Below are positions 51,261 through 61,032 of a DNA stretch of 64,000 nucleotides, in pieces (positions within the stretch are counted from its first letter, which is position 1; every line of letters starts with the position of its first letter). Source of the DNA: Alphaproteobacteria bacterium (GTDB taxonomy: Bacteria; Pseudomonadota; Alphaproteobacteria; Acetobacterales; Acetobacteraceae); contig JADZEB010000045.1 of the NCBI GenBank assembly GCA_020850755.1, positions 52,787-116,786 on the forward strand, given 5' to 3'. The notes beneath the pieces were generated by a model. The model had not been told where the DNA came from. It worked only from the letters and a program-made list of their open reading frames with translations, and did no database searches. A program made the position numbers and the translations under genes.

Positions 51261-52006
51261 GGCGCTGGCTCCGGTCTCGCGCCCGCGCCTGCGTCCGCGT
51301 CCGTTTCGGGAGGGATGCCGGCCCCTGCTTCGGCAGCGGCGCTGGCCGCGTTCATCGCCGCGGCGATCTGCTCAAGCGCCGCGGCCCGCGCCGCCTCGTC
51401 GGCCTCGCGCGCCACCGTGACCGGCGCGGCGGCGGCGAAGGCGCCGCGCGTGAAGGGCAGCGGCAGGCGCATCCGGTCCCAGCTTCGCAACCGCTTGTGC
51501 CGGCGCACCACCACCGCCACCGCCAGCACCGGCACCTGCGCCATCGCCGCCAGCGCCACCACCCCGGGCTCGGCCTGCCGGCGCGGGCCGCGCGGCCCGT
51601 CCGGCGTGATGCCGATGCAATGGCCGCGTTCGATCGCCTCCACCATCGCCTTGAGCGCGGCGCTGCCCCCGCGCGAGGAGGAGCCGGCGATCGCGCCCAT
51701 GCCGAGATTGCCGAGCACGCGCCCGATCAGCGCGCCGTCGCGATGCTGCGACACCAGCACGAGCGGCGGGCGGCCGCTGATCTCGACCTGCCCGCCCATC
51801 GGCCGGCGCCAGAAGAAGCCCATCAGCGCCAGATGCTCGTGCCAGAGGGCGACGATATAGGGCCGGCCCGAGCGGCGCAGCCGCGCGGCATGCTCGGCGC
51901 CGACGATGTCGAAGCGCGTCGTGCGGTAGCACAGCCAGAGATAGCGGGCGAGCAGCCAGGCGGCGAGGCGCTGGATGAAGGCGCGCTTGAACAGGCGCTT
52001 GAGCAT
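51257..52006 (-). CDS. DUF374 lysophospholipid acyltransferase family protein
   Basis: 249 residues. The acyltransferase HX4D motif is in VSQHRDGALI, and ITPDGPRGPRR is the second diagnostic segment of DUF374. It resembles LPS-associated acyltransferases and is nearly always adjacent to waaA in alphaproteobacteria, so a role in lipid A or LPS assembly is likely but unproven. The tail is an Ala/Pro-rich extension. It is the first gene of the lipid A operon. Confidence 0.9.
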   Translation of the reverse strand: MLKRLFKRAFIQRLAAWLLARYLWLCYRTTRFDIVGAEHAARLRRSGRPYIVALWHEHLALMGFFWRRPMGGQVEISGRPPLVLVSQHRDGALIGRVLGNLGMGAIAGSSSRGGSAALKAMVEAIERGHCIGITPDGPRGPRRQAEPGVVALAAMAQVPVLAVAVVVRRHKRLRSWDRMRLPLPFTRGAFAAAAPVTVAREADEAARAAALEQIAAAMNAASAAAEAGAGIPPETDADAGAGARPEPAP

Positions 52007-52159
52007 CGGCGGGCGGTCTGCTGCTGCCTTGCGCCTAGCGCCACGAACGGCGCCGCGCCCCGCGCGTGCAGGCGGGCGCGGCAGCCGGCAGCCGCCGGGC
52101 GAGGCAGGCAGGAGGGACGCGGGGGGTCGATGCCATGGCGCGAGCCTAGCACGCGGGCG

Positions 52160-52199
52160 GCGGGCCGGCCAAACCGGCGAAGGCGCAGGGCCGGCCCGC
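52160..52199. terminator. Terminator-like hairpin after pmbA
   Basis: An 11-bp stem, GCGGGCCGGCC with GGCCGGCCCGC, directly after the pmbA stop codon on the minus strand. No T-tract follows on either strand, so intrinsic termination is uncertain. The 195 bases from 52007 to 52201 hold no gene; this is their main feature, along with the presumed lipid A operon promoter. Confidence 0.45.
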
Positions 52200-52201
52200 G
52201 C

Positions 52202-53557
52202 TCACGCCCCGGCGATGGTCATGCCGTCGATGCGGATCGTGGGCGCGTCGGTGCCGCGCCGGAATTCGAGATCGTCGGCCGCGCGCAGATGGCCGAACAT
52301 GTCCACGAGGTTGCCGGCGATGGTGATCTCGCTCACCGGATAGGTGATCCGACCCTGCTCGATCCAGAAGCCGGCGGCGCCGCGGCTGTAGTCGCCCGTC
52401 ACCATGTTGAGCCCGTGGCCGATCAGCTCGGTGACGAACAGCCCCTGCCCGACATCTGCCATCAGCGCCGCGGGCGTGTCGCTGCCAGCGGCGAGCCACA
52501 GGTTCGAGGCCGAGGGCGATGGCGGGGCCGAGGTGCCGCGTGAGGCGTGCCCGGTGCTGGCGAGCCCGAGTTGGCGGGCGGAGCGCGCATCGAGCAGCCA
52601 GGTGGTCAGGCGCCCATCCTCGATCACGGCACGCGCGCGCCCGGCCATGCCCTCGCCATCGAAGGGGCGCGAGCGCAGGCCACGGCAGCGGTGCGGATCG
52701 TCATGGATGAAGGTGCCGGGCGGGAAAAGCTGCGTGCCCATGCGGTCCTTGAGGAAGCTCGTGCTGCGCGCGATCGCCGCGCCATTGATCGCCGCGGCCA
52801 GATGCCCGACCAGCCCGCCGGCGACGCGCGGATGGAACAGCACCGGCGCCGCGATGGTCTTCGGCCGCCGCGGCTTGAGGCGCGCCACCGCCTGCTCGCC
52901 CGCGCGCCGGCCGAGCGCGGCCGGGTCCTCGAGCGCGGCGGCATGGACGGCCGAGGCATAGTCCCAGTCGCGCTCCATGCCGGTGCCCTCGCCCGCCAGC
53001 GCGGTGACGGACACCGAATGGCCGGTGCGCACATAGCGCGCGGCGAAGCCCGTGCTGGTGGCGAGCGCGATGTCGTGGCGGCTGAAGCCGGCCTCCGCGC
53101 CTTCGGTGTTGGTGACGCCGGGCACCGCCAGCGCCGCGGCTTCCGCGGCCGCGGCGCGATCGCGCAGGGCATCGGCCGTGGGTTCGGACGGATCGGCAAG
53201 GTCGAGTGCGGCCAGCCGGTCGGCCAGGCCCGCCATGCCGTCAGGCGCATCGGCCAGCCCCGCGAACGGGTCCTCGGGCACGACGCGCGCCATCGCCACC
53301 GCGCGCTCGGCCAGGCGGTCGAGCGCGCCGGCGCCTCGGTCGGAACTGGAGACGATCGCCTGGCGGCCGCCGACGAAGACACGCAGGCCGATCTCGGCGC
53401 TTTCCGCACGCTCGACATGCTCGGGCTTGCCGAGCCGCTGCTGCGCCGACAGCGACACGCCCGCGAACAGCACCGCGTCGGCCGCATCGGCACCATGGGC
53501 GCGCGCGCGCGCGAGCAGGTCGGACAGGGTCTCGAGCGGATCGGGCGTGCGGGTCAT
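52202..53557 (-). CDS. pmbA: TldD/PmbA family metallopeptidase-like protein
   Basis: 451 residues. The pattern of the N-terminal domain (GADAADAVLFAG, SAEIGLRVFVGGRQ, VPEDPFAGLAD) and the length match the PmbA (TldE) subunit. It lacks the HExxxH zinc motif of TldD, which is encoded elsewhere in most genomes. The TldD-TldE complex degrades modified peptides such as microcin precursors. It overlaps the M16 gene by ATGA. Confidence 0.9.
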   Translation of the reverse strand: MTRTPDPLETLSDLLARARAHGADAADAVLFAGVSLSAQQRLGKPEHVERAESAEIGLRVFVGGRQAIVSSSDRGAGALDRLAERAVAMARVVPEDPFAGLADAPDGMAGLADRLAALDLADPSEPTADALRDRAAAAEAAALAVPGVTNTEGAEAGFSRHDIALATSTGFAARYVRTGHSVSVTALAGEGTGMERDWDYASAVHAAALEDPAALGRRAGEQAVARLKPRRPKTIAAPVLFHPRVAGGLVGHLAAAINGAAIARSTSFLKDRMGTQLFPPGTFIHDDPHRCRGLRSRPFDGEGMAGRARAVIEDGRLTTWLLDARSARQLGLASTGHASRGTSAPPSPSASNLWLAAGSDTPAALMADVGQGLFVTELIGHGLNMVTGDYSRGAAGFWIEQGRITYPVSEITIAGNLVDMFGHLRAADDLEFRRGTDAPTIRIDGMTIAGA

Positions 53558-54834
53558 GCGGAAAGCCCCTCGGCGATGCGGTCGAGCGGCGCGAGCTGCC
53601 CGAGCGGGCCGATCGCGGCCAGCGTCGGGCGGGCGCGGAACAGGCGGCGCGCGGCGGCCACGATGTCCTCGTTCGTCACCGCCATGATCTTCGCCACCGA
53701 TTCCTCGGGCGGGATCGGGCGGCCATAGATCTGCATCTGGCGCGCGATCTGCTCGCAGCGCGAGGAGCTGCTTTCCAGCCCCATCAGCACGCCGGCCTTC
53801 ATCTGCGCCTTGGCGCGGGCCAGTTCCTCCTCGGTCACGGCGCGCTGGATCTTGCCGATCTCCTCCTGGACCACGGGCACGAGTTCGGCCACCTCGCTCT
53901 CGCCGGTGCCGGCATAGATCGCGAACACGCCGGCATCGGTGTAGGGCGAGGCGAAGGAGTAGATCGCGTAGACCAGCCCCCGCTTCTCGCGCACCTCCTG
54001 GAACAGGCGCGAGGACATGCCGCCGCCGAACAGGGTGGAGAGCAGCATCACCGGGTAGTGGTCGCGATCGCCATAGGGCACGGACGGGAAGCCGAGCACG
54101 ATGTGGACCTGGTCGAGGTCGCGTTCCTCGCGGAACTCGCCGCCCGCATAGGTGCTCGGCGCCAGTTCGGCCGCGCGCGGGGGCGGCAGCGCGTCGAAAT
54201 GCCGCGCGGCCAGGGCCAGGATCTCGTCATGCTCGACCGCGCCGGCGGCGGCGACGATCAGGTTGCCTGGCGCGTAGTGGTTGGCGAGATAGCCGGTCAG
54301 CGCCGCGCGCGGCATGGCGCGGATCAGCGCCTCGCGCCCGAGCGTGGGCCAGCCCATCGGCTGGCCCGGGAACGCCGTCTCCTGGAAATGGTCGAAGATG
54401 ATGTCGTCGGGCGTGTCGTTGGCCTGGCCGATCTCCTGCAGGATCACCTGGCGCTCGCGCTCGACCTCCTCGGGATCGAAGACGGAGTGCTGGAGAATGT
54501 CGGCGATAACGTCCATCGCCAGCGGGGCGTCCCCGCCCAGCACCTTGGCGTAGTAGGCGGTGTGCTCGCGCGCGGTGTAGGCGTTCAGGTGCCCGCCCAC
54601 CGCCTCGACCGCCTCGGCGATCTCGCGCGCGCTGCGCCGCGCCGTGCCCTTGAACGCCATGTGCTCCAGGAAATGCGCGACGCCATTCTCCTCGGCCCGC
54701 TCGTGGCGCGTGCCGACCGACACCCACACGCCGAGCGAGGCGCTGGCGAGGTTCGGCATCGTCTCGGTGACGACGCGCAGGCCCGAGGGCAGCGTGGAGA
54801 CGCGCACCATGGGGGTCGGGATGCGATCGGTCAT
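53554..54834 (-). CDS. M16 processing peptidase (mitochondrial MPP-like)
   Basis: 426 residues. Zinc motif HFLEH at residues 54-58 in EENGVAHFLEHMAFKGT, an extremely conserved sequence that is shared with the mitochondrial processing peptidase beta subunit. No signal peptide is present, so it is probably cytoplasmic. The C-terminal SSRLFQEVREKRGLVY is the expected Arg-Lys-rich signature. It lies between thrC (ten bases) and pmbA (four-base overlap), as in many alphaproteobacteria. Confidence 0.95.
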   Translation of the reverse strand: MTDRIPTPMVRVSTLPSGLRVVTETMPNLASASLGVWVSVGTRHERAEENGVAHFLEHMAFKGTARRSAREIAEAVEAVGGHLNAYTAREHTAYYAKVLGGDAPLAMDVIADILQHSVFDPEEVERERQVILQEIGQANDTPDDIIFDHFQETAFPGQPMGWPTLGREALIRAMPRAALTGYLANHYAPGNLIVAAAGAVEHDEILALAARHFDALPPPRAAELAPSTYAGGEFREERDLDQVHIVLGFPSVPYGDRDHYPVMLLSTLFGGGMSSRLFQEVREKRGLVYAIYSFASPYTDAGVFAIYAGTGESEVAELVPVVQEEIGKIQRAVTEEELARAKAQMKAGVLMGLESSSSRCEQIARQMQIYGRPIPPEESVAKIMAVTNEDIVAAARRLFRARPTLAAIGPLGQLAPLDRIAEGLSA

Positions 54835-54844
54835 GCTGGCACGC

Positions 54845-56248
54845 TCATGGGCTGTTGCGGCGTACCGCGCGGCGCACGAAGGCTTGCACCGCCGCGAGAT
54901 CGTTGGGCAGGCGCTCCACCCGCTCCGGGCGCTGGTAGAGGTCTGCCATGCGCGCCGGCAGCGCCGGGCGCGCGCCGGTCGCCTGTTCCACCGCGTCGGG
55001 AAACTTGGCCGGATGCGCCGTCGCAAGTGCCACCACCGGCACCGCCGCATCGCCGCCCCGCGCCGCCGCCGCCGCGACGCCCACCGCGGAGTGCGGATCG
55101 AGGAGATAGCCGGCATCGCGCTGCCAGCGCCCGATCCCGGCCAGCATGCCGGCATCATCGAGTGCGAAGCCCTGCATCAACGTCGCCGCCCGCTGCCACG
55201 CCTCCGGCGCCACCGGCATGTGTCCGGAGCGGCGGAACTCCACCATGACCGCTTCCGTCGCCGCGCCGTCATGGCCGAGCAGGTCGAACAGCAGGCGCTC
55301 GAAGTTCGAGCTCACCTGGATATCCATCGAGGGCGCGTGCGAGGGCTGCACGCCACGGATCGACATGTCGTTGCCGGCCAGGAAGCGCGCCAGGATGTCA
55401 TTCTGGTTGGTGCCGACGATCAGGCGCTCGATCGGCAGGCCCATCATGCGCGCGATCTGCCCGGCATAGACATTGCCGAAATTGCCGGTGGGCACGCTGA
55501 AAGCCACCGGCCGGTCGGGCGCGCCAAGCGCCAGCGCGGCGGCGAAATAGTAGGCGGTCTGAGCCATGATCCGCGCCCAGTTGATCGAGTTCACGGCCGA
55601 GAGCTTCATCTCGGCGCGGAAGGGCGCGTCGTTGAACATCGCCTTGACCAGGTCCTGGCAATCGTCGAACGAACCCGCAAGCGCGACATTGTGCACATTG
55701 GGCGACAGGACCGTGGTCATCTGCCGGCGCTGCACCTCGGAGACGCGCCCATCGGGATGCAGCATCACGATGTCGATCGCGGCACGGTCGCGCACCGCTT
55801 CGATCGCGGCCGAGCCGGTATCGCCCGAGGTGGCGCCGATGATCGTCACGCGCTCGCCGCGCTCGGCCAGCACATGGTCGAACAGCCGGCCGAGAAGCTG
55901 CATCGCCACGTCCTTGAAGGCGAGCGTGGGGCCGTGGAAAAGTTCCAGCGCGAACAGGTTGGCATCGAGCTGCACCAGCGGCACCACCGCCGGATGGCGG
56001 AAGCTCCGGTAGGCATCGGCCACCATGGCGCGGAAGACGGGCCAGGGGATCGCCTCGCCCAGGAAGGGGCGCATCACGCGCGCCGCCATCTCGGCATAGG
56101 GCAGGCCGCGAAGCGCGCGGATCTCCACCGCCGAGAAGCTCGGGCAGGTCTCGGGCACATAGAGGCCGCCATCCGTGGCGAGGCCCGCCAGCAGGACGTC
56201 GGCGAAGCCGAGCACGGGGGCGCGGCCGCGGGTGGATATGTAGCGCAT
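54845..56248 (-). CDS. thrC: Threonine synthase
   Basis: 467 residues. K112 in HGPTLAFKDVAMQ is the PLP-binding lysine, and ATSGDTGSAAIE and VPTGNFGNVYAG are further signatures. The enzyme makes threonine from phosphohomoserine. The start at 56248 (MRYISTRG) is typical; upstream sequence is Arg-rich and unlike the family. Within the cox region the usual arrangement SURF1-thrC is interrupted here by the M32 and Clp-fold genes. Confidence 0.96.
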   Translation of the reverse strand: MRYISTRGRAPVLGFADVLLAGLATDGGLYVPETCPSFSAVEIRALRGLPYAEMAARVMRPFLGEAIPWPVFRAMVADAYRSFRHPAVVPLVQLDANLFALELFHGPTLAFKDVAMQLLGRLFDHVLAERGERVTIIGATSGDTGSAAIEAVRDRAAIDIVMLHPDGRVSEVQRRQMTTVLSPNVHNVALAGSFDDCQDLVKAMFNDAPFRAEMKLSAVNSINWARIMAQTAYYFAAALALGAPDRPVAFSVPTGNFGNVYAGQIARMMGLPIERLIVGTNQNDILARFLAGNDMSIRGVQPSHAPSMDIQVSSNFERLLFDLLGHDGAATEAVMVEFRRSGHMPVAPEAWQRAATLMQGFALDDAGMLAGIGRWQRDAGYLLDPHSAVGVAAAAARGGDAAVPVVALATAHPAKFPDAVEQATGARPALPARMADLYQRPERVERLPNDLAAVQAFVRRAVRRNSP

Positions 56249-56454
56249 GGCGGCGGACCTTAGGGCGGGCCAGAGACGGCGGCAAGCGTGGCGCTCACCG
56301 CAGCCGGGCCGGACCGGGCCGGGCAGCGGCGGCATGCCGGGATCGCGGGCGGGGCATTGCGGGCGGGGGGCGCCGCGTGCTTCCCTGCATCCGGCGCCGG
56401 CCCGGCGCCACGCAAGCCCGCCGCGCAAGCCCAGGCGAAGGACCCGCCGCCCCC

Positions 56455-57285
56455 GTGAACATCGGCGATCTGATCTGGTTCTTCCTGCTGTTCTCGATGG
56501 TGCAGCCCCTGTTGCAGCGCCGCCTGCTCGACTTCACGCGCGCCCGGCGCATCGCCATGCTGGAGCGGATGCGCGGCTCGCGCGTGATCCTGCTGGTCCA
56601 CCGCCAGGAGCAGATGCGCCTCCTCGGCTTCCCGCTGGTGCGCTACATCGACATCAACGACAGCGAGGAGGTGCTGGCCGCGATCCACCAGACCGCCAAC
56701 GACGTGCCGCTGGATATCGTGCTGCACACGCCGGGCGGGCTCGCGGTCGCCTCCACCCAGATCGCGCGCGCACTGAGCCAGCATCCGGCCAAGGTCACGG
56801 TATTCGTGCCGCACTACGCCATGTCGGGGGGCACGCTGATCGCGCTCGCCGCGGACCAGGTGGTGATGAGCCCGCACGCGATCCTGGGGCCGATCGACCC
56901 GCAGATCGAAGGCATGCCGGCAGCCTCGATCCTGCGCGCGGTGGCGCGCAAGCCCGTGGCCGAGGTGGACGACAAGACGCTGGTCCTGGCCGACCTGGCC
57001 GAAAAGGCGATCGCGCAGCTTCGCGCCGAGGCGGCGCGCCTTCTCGGCAGCCACATGCCGCCCGAACAGGCCAACGCGGTCGCCACCACGCTCTCGGAAG
57101 GGCGCTGGACCCACGACTACCCGATCTCGCCCGACGAGGCGCGCGACCTCGGCCTGCCGGTCGGCACCGACATGCCCGAGGAAGTGCTGGAGCTGATGAC
57201 GCTGTTCCCGGCACCCAAGCAGCAATCGGCCGTGTCCTGGATCCCCGGTCCGCGCCAGCGCGACGTGCCGCAGCCGCGCCCGTGA
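56455..57285 (+). CDS. SDH/Clp-fold serine protease family membrane protein (PF01972-like)
   Basis: 276 residues from a GTG start. A membrane anchor at residues 4-20 (IGDLIWFFLLFSMVQP) is followed by a Clp-crotonase-fold domain. LHTPGGLAVAS near residue 90 and HYAMSGGTLIAL with nucleophile S124 fit ClpP-like signal-peptide-peptidase-type proteases. The start was chosen because family members begin with this anchor; an ATG at 56377 would add a 26-residue polar stretch. It is the only plus-strand gene inside an otherwise minus-strand region. Confidence 0.88.
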   Translation: MNIGDLIWFFLLFSMVQPLLQRRLLDFTRARRIAMLERMRGSRVILLVHRQEQMRLLGFPLVRYIDINDSEEVLAAIHQTANDVPLDIVLHTPGGLAVASTQIARALSQHPAKVTVFVPHYAMSGGTLIALAADQVVMSPHAILGPIDPQIEGMPAASILRAVARKPVAEVDDKTLVLADLAEKAIAQLRAEAARLLGSHMPPEQANAVATTLSEGRWTHDYPISPDEARDLGLPVGTDMPEEVLELMTLFPAPKQQSAVSWIPGPRQRDVPQPRP

Positions 57286-57301
57286 AGAACCAGGCGGACC
57301 T

Positions 57302-58843
57302 TCAAGCCCCGCCGAGATAGCGTTGGCGCAGATGGGCGATGAAGCGCGCGGGATCGAGCGGCGCGCCGGTAGCCTGTTTCAGCATGCCTTGCAGGTCCTC
57401 GCGGCTGCCGCGCGCATGGACATGGGCGCGCAGCCAGCCGATCAGCGGCGCGAACTCGCCGCGGCCGAGCGCGGGCACGATCTCCGGCACGGCGGCGGTC
57501 GCGGCGGCGAACATCTGCGCCGCGGCCATCGCACCCAGCGTGTAGCTCGGGAAATAGCCGAAGGCGCCGTCATACCAGTGGATGTCCTGCAGGCAGCCGC
57601 GCCGGTCGTCCGGCACGGCAAGGCCGAGCAGCGCGCGGAAGCCCTCGTTCCAGGCGCCGGGCAGGTCGGCCACGGCAAGCTCGCCCGCAATCAGCGCCCG
57701 CTCCAGCCGGTAGCGCAGGATGATGTGCGCGGGATAGGTCACCTCGTCGGCGTCGACGCGGATGAAGCCCGGCGCCACCCGCCGCCAGGCGCGCGCGAGA
57801 TTGGCCGGCGCGTAAGGTTCGGCCGCACCGCCGAAGGAAGCGTGCAGGCGCGGCCCGAGCCAGGACAGGAACGCGTCCGAGCGGCTGGCCTGCATCTCGA
57901 CGATCAGGCTCTGGCTCTCATGCGCGGCCATGCCGGCGGCCGCCCCCACCGGCTGGCGCGCCCAGGCCGCCGGCAGCCCGCGTTCATACAGCGCATGGCC
58001 GGTCTCGTGCAGCACGCCCATCAGCGCCTGGGCGATGTCGGCCTCGTCATAGCGCGTGGTGATGCGCACGTCGGAGGGGATGCCGCCGCAGAAGGGATGG
58101 GCAGAGATGTCCAGCCGGCCATGGTCGAAATCGAAGCCCATGCCGGCGACCAGCGCGCGCACGAAGGCCTCCTGCGCCGCGACCGGGAAGGGGCCGGGCA
58201 GCGGCAGGGGCGCGGGCGCGCTCGCTTGGCGCTCCAGGATCGCGGGCAGCGCCTCGGCCAGGAACTCCTGGTAGCGGGCGAAGATCGGGCCGATCATCGC
58301 CTCGGTGACGCCGCGCTCGAAACTGTCGAGCAGCGCGTCATAGGGCGCGATGCCGAGTGCCGCGCCCCGCGCCGCCGCCGCCTCGCCTTGCAGCCGCACC
58401 ACCTCGGCGAGCAGCGGGCGCACGGCGGCGAAGTCCGAGGCCGGGCGCGCCACCCGCCACGCCGCCTCGCACGCGGCATGGGCGCGCGCCTGCGCCTCGA
58501 CCAGATCGGCGGGCAGGGCGCTGGCGTGCCGCCACTGATGCCGCATCAGGGCAAGGTTGCGCGCCTGCCAGGGATCGAGCCGGCCGGCCGCGGCCTCGGC
58601 CTCGGCCGCGTCCAGGAGCTCGGACGCGTCGGGCGCGACCAGCATCTCGTGCGCGAGGCCGGCAAGCGCCGCCATGTGCTCGCCGCGCGCGGGCGCGCCA
58701 CCGGGCGGCATCGTCACCGAGGCGTCCCAGTGCAGGATCGCGCCGCATTCGTTTAGCGTGCCGATGCGCGCGAAGCGGGCGGCAAGCCGGGCATAGGCGG
58801 GCGCATGCGCAGCCGGGGCGGAGGAGATCGTGTCGGGGCTCAT
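57302..58843 (-). CDS. M32 family carboxypeptidase (thermostable carboxypeptidase type)
   Basis: 513 residues. Zinc motif HETGH at residues 279-283 and a downstream HESQS segment with the third ligand glutamate near 309. Conserved HPF and IPSDVRITTRY segments precede it. The enzyme removes C-terminal residues in the cytoplasm. Its ATG overlaps the SURF1 stop (ATGA), so it is coupled to the cox assembly operon. Convergent with the Clp-fold gene, 16 bases apart. Confidence 0.93.
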   Translation of the reverse strand: MSPDTISSAPAAHAPAYARLAARFARIGTLNECGAILHWDASVTMPPGGAPARGEHMAALAGLAHEMLVAPDASELLDAAEAEAAAGRLDPWQARNLALMRHQWRHASALPADLVEAQARAHAACEAAWRVARPASDFAAVRPLLAEVVRLQGEAAAARGAALGIAPYDALLDSFERGVTEAMIGPIFARYQEFLAEALPAILERQASAPAPLPLPGPFPVAAQEAFVRALVAGMGFDFDHGRLDISAHPFCGGIPSDVRITTRYDEADIAQALMGVLHETGHALYERGLPAAWARQPVGAAAGMAAHESQSLIVEMQASRSDAFLSWLGPRLHASFGGAAEPYAPANLARAWRRVAPGFIRVDADEVTYPAHIILRYRLERALIAGELAVADLPGAWNEGFRALLGLAVPDDRRGCLQDIHWYDGAFGYFPSYTLGAMAAAQMFAAATAAVPEIVPALGRGEFAPLIGWLRAHVHARGSREDLQGMLKQATGAPLDPARFIAHLRQRYLGGA

Positions 58844-59640
58844 GCCTTGGTCTCGTGCGAGGCATCGGCGGGCGGCCGGGCGGGTGGCGGCGCGGCGCGC
58901 TGCGCATGGCGCAGATAGACGCCATAGACGCCGATCAGGCCGAGCGCCAGCGCGAACCAGGTCAGCGCGTAGCCGAGATGGTGGTCGGGCGGGCGCGGCA
59001 GGCTCGCGGCGGGCAGCGGCAGGGACTGGCGCGGCGCGGCCGGATCGAGCGCCACGACATAGAAGGGCGCGAGCGCGGGCAGGCCGGCGGCTTGCGCCAT
59101 CGCCTCCGGATCGATGGAATACCACCGGTTGCGCGCGGGCTCGTTGGCCGGGGTGAAACGGCCGGGCGGCTCGGGCGCGCGGACATAGGCTTCCACCGTC
59201 ACCACGCCCTCAGGGCGGGAGATGGGCGGGGCGCCAGCGGGGGCGGCGCCGGAACCTGCCTCGCGCGCCGCCTCGGGGATCCAGCCGCGCTGGACCAGCA
59301 CCGGCGGCCCCTCGGCCCGCTCCAGCGGCACCAGCAGGTATGGCCCCACCTGCCCGGCCGCCGGCCCGGTGAAGGTGCCGTAGTGGAACGGCGTGTCGTG
59401 GCGGAACCGCCCCTCCAGCCGCACGCGGCGGAAGGAGAGCGCGGCCGGGTCGGGCAGGCTCGGCGGCAGGGCGATGGGCGGGGCGGCGGCGGCGGCCGCC
59501 AGTTCGGCCAGCAGCCCCGCCTTCCAAGCGCGCCGTTCCAGCTGCCACAGGCCGAGCCCCAGCAGGACGGCGAGCGCGGGCAGAACGAAGATCAGCGGCA
59601 GGAGGGCGCGTCGGCGCGAGGATCGGGTCATGGCTGCCAT
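58840..59640 (-). CDS. SURF1 family cytochrome oxidase assembly protein
   Basis: 266 residues. Two membrane segments, residues 13-32 and about 225-243, enclose a periplasmic domain. GLGLWQLERRAWK after the first segment, RRVRLEGRF, VQRGWIP and HLGYALTWFALALGLIGVYG are family signatures. It assists insertion of heme a into the aa3 oxidase. It follows DUF983 and overlaps the M32 gene. An ATG at 59631 is an alternative start. Confidence 0.93.
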   Translation of the reverse strand: MAAMTRSSRRRALLPLIFVLPALAVLLGLGLWQLERRAWKAGLLAELAAAAAAPPIALPPSLPDPAALSFRRVRLEGRFRHDTPFHYGTFTGPAAGQVGPYLLVPLERAEGPPVLVQRGWIPEAAREAGSGAAPAGAPPISRPEGVVTVEAYVRAPEPPGRFTPANEPARNRWYSIDPEAMAQAAGLPALAPFYVVALDPAAPRQSLPLPAASLPRPPDHHLGYALTWFALALGLIGVYGVYLRHAQRAAPPPARPPADASHETKA

Positions 59641-59681
59641 GATGTGGGGCGGCGCGGCCGGCAGGAAAAGCCCGCCTTGGC

Positions 59682-60083
59682 CTAGCCCTCGCCCAGCATC
59701 TCGCTGCGGCGGTGGCGGTATTGCAGCGCCACCAGCCCGGCCTTAAGCACGCGCATCAGCAGGATGGTGGAGGGCAGCAGCAGCGCCGGCCAGACCAGGG
59801 CATGCACCCAGAAGGGCGGCTGGTAGCGGAACTCCACGATGAAAACACCGATCACCATGATCGCGCCCAGGATCAGGATCGCGAACACGGCCGGCCCGTC
59901 GCCGGCATCATGCTGGCCGAGATCGAGCCCGCAGACGGCACAGGCCGGACGCACCTTCAGCAGCCCCTGAAAGAGCTTGCCCTTGCCGCAGCGCGGGCAG
60001 CGGCAGCCGAATGCCGCCGCGGCGATGGCGACTGGCGGATGATCCGGCTCCGCCGGCTGCGGGGCGGCGGGGTCCGCGCTCAT
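59682..60083 (-). CDS. DUF983 family protein
   Basis: 133 residues. A cysteine-rich N-terminal part (CRCPRCGKGKLFQG and CAVCGLDLG) is followed by two membrane segments at about 67-86 and 95-115. This is the standard DUF983 layout. The family is found next to cox genes in alphaproteobacteria and may be a metal-handling or assembly factor; its function is not established. It lies between ctaE and SURF1. Confidence 0.93.
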   Translation of the reverse strand: MSADPAAPQPAEPDHPPVAIAAAAFGCRCPRCGKGKLFQGLLKVRPACAVCGLDLGQHDAGDGPAVFAILILGAIMVIGVFIVEFRYQPPFWVHALVWPALLLPSTILLMRVLKAGLVALQYRHRRSEMLGEG

Positions 60084-60189
60084 GGCCGAGGAGGGCCAGA
60101 AAGGCTCGCGCCGCCACCGGCAGGACCGGGGCGGCGCTCTATCGTCCTCGGGGCGCCGGGCACGGGGGGTGTGCCGGCGTCGGCCCGGT

Positions 60190-61032
60190 TCAGTGGGCCG
60201 CGATCTCGCCCGCGCCCCACCAGTAGATGCAGATGAACAGGAACAGCCAGACCACGTCGACGAAGTGCCAGTACCAGGCCGCCGCCTCGAAGCCGAAATG
60301 GCGCTCGGGCGTGAAATGGCCGCGGATCGCGCGCACCAGGCAGACGGTCAGGAAGATCGTGCCGACGATGACGTGGAAACCGTGGAAGCCGGTGGCGAGG
60401 AAGAAGGTCGAGGGATAGACGCCGCCGGAGATGAACTTGAAGGGCGCGACCGAATACTCGTAGGCCTGCACGCAGGTGAACAGCAGGCCGAGCCCGACGG
60501 TGAGCGCCAACCCGGTGATCAGCCCCTTGCGGTCGCCTTCGAGCAGGCTGTGATGCGCCCAGGTCACCGTGGTGCCCGAGAGCAGCAGGATCAGCGTGTT
60601 CAGGAAGGGCAGGTGCCAGGGATCGAAGGTCTTCACGCCCTGCGGCGGCCAGACATTGCTGTTGGCGTGCTCGGGGTAGAGGGCGAAGTGGAAGAAGGCC
60701 CAGAAGAAGGCGACGAAGAACATCACCTCGGAGGCGATGAACAGCGTCATGCCGTAGCGCAGGCCAAGGCGCGTGACCGGCGAATGCACGCCGGGCGTGC
60801 GGCTCTCCTTCACCACGTCCTTCCACCACATGTACATGGTGAACAGCACCGCGGCGAGGCCGAGATAGACGAACAGAAGCGTGCTGTTATGGAACCATTG
60901 CAGCATGCCGAACGCCAGCAGCCCGGCCGAGAAGGCGCCGACCAGCGGCCAGGGGCTCGGATCCACCAGGTGGTAGGGCTGCTTCATGCCGGAGCTTTCC
61001 GGCGGCGCGGCGCCGTGTGAATCGCTGCTCAT
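60190..61032 (-). CDS. ctaE: Cytochrome c oxidase subunit III
   Basis: 280 residues with seven hydrophobic segments. HPYHLVDPSPWPL-like start (KQPYHLVDPSPWPLVG) and LATGFHGFHVIVG, YWHFVDVVWLFLF near the C-terminus are diagnostic for subunit III of aa3-type oxidases. It stabilises proton uptake and turnover of subunit I. A 121-base spacer without a gene separates it from ctaG. Confidence 0.97.
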   Translation of the reverse strand: MSSDSHGAAPPESSGMKQPYHLVDPSPWPLVGAFSAGLLAFGMLQWFHNSTLLFVYLGLAAVLFTMYMWWKDVVKESRTPGVHSPVTRLGLRYGMTLFIASEVMFFVAFFWAFFHFALYPEHANSNVWPPQGVKTFDPWHLPFLNTLILLLSGTTVTWAHHSLLEGDRKGLITGLALTVGLGLLFTCVQAYEYSVAPFKFISGGVYPSTFFLATGFHGFHVIVGTIFLTVCLVRAIRGHFTPERHFGFEAAAWYWHFVDVVWLFLFICIYWWGAGEIAAH

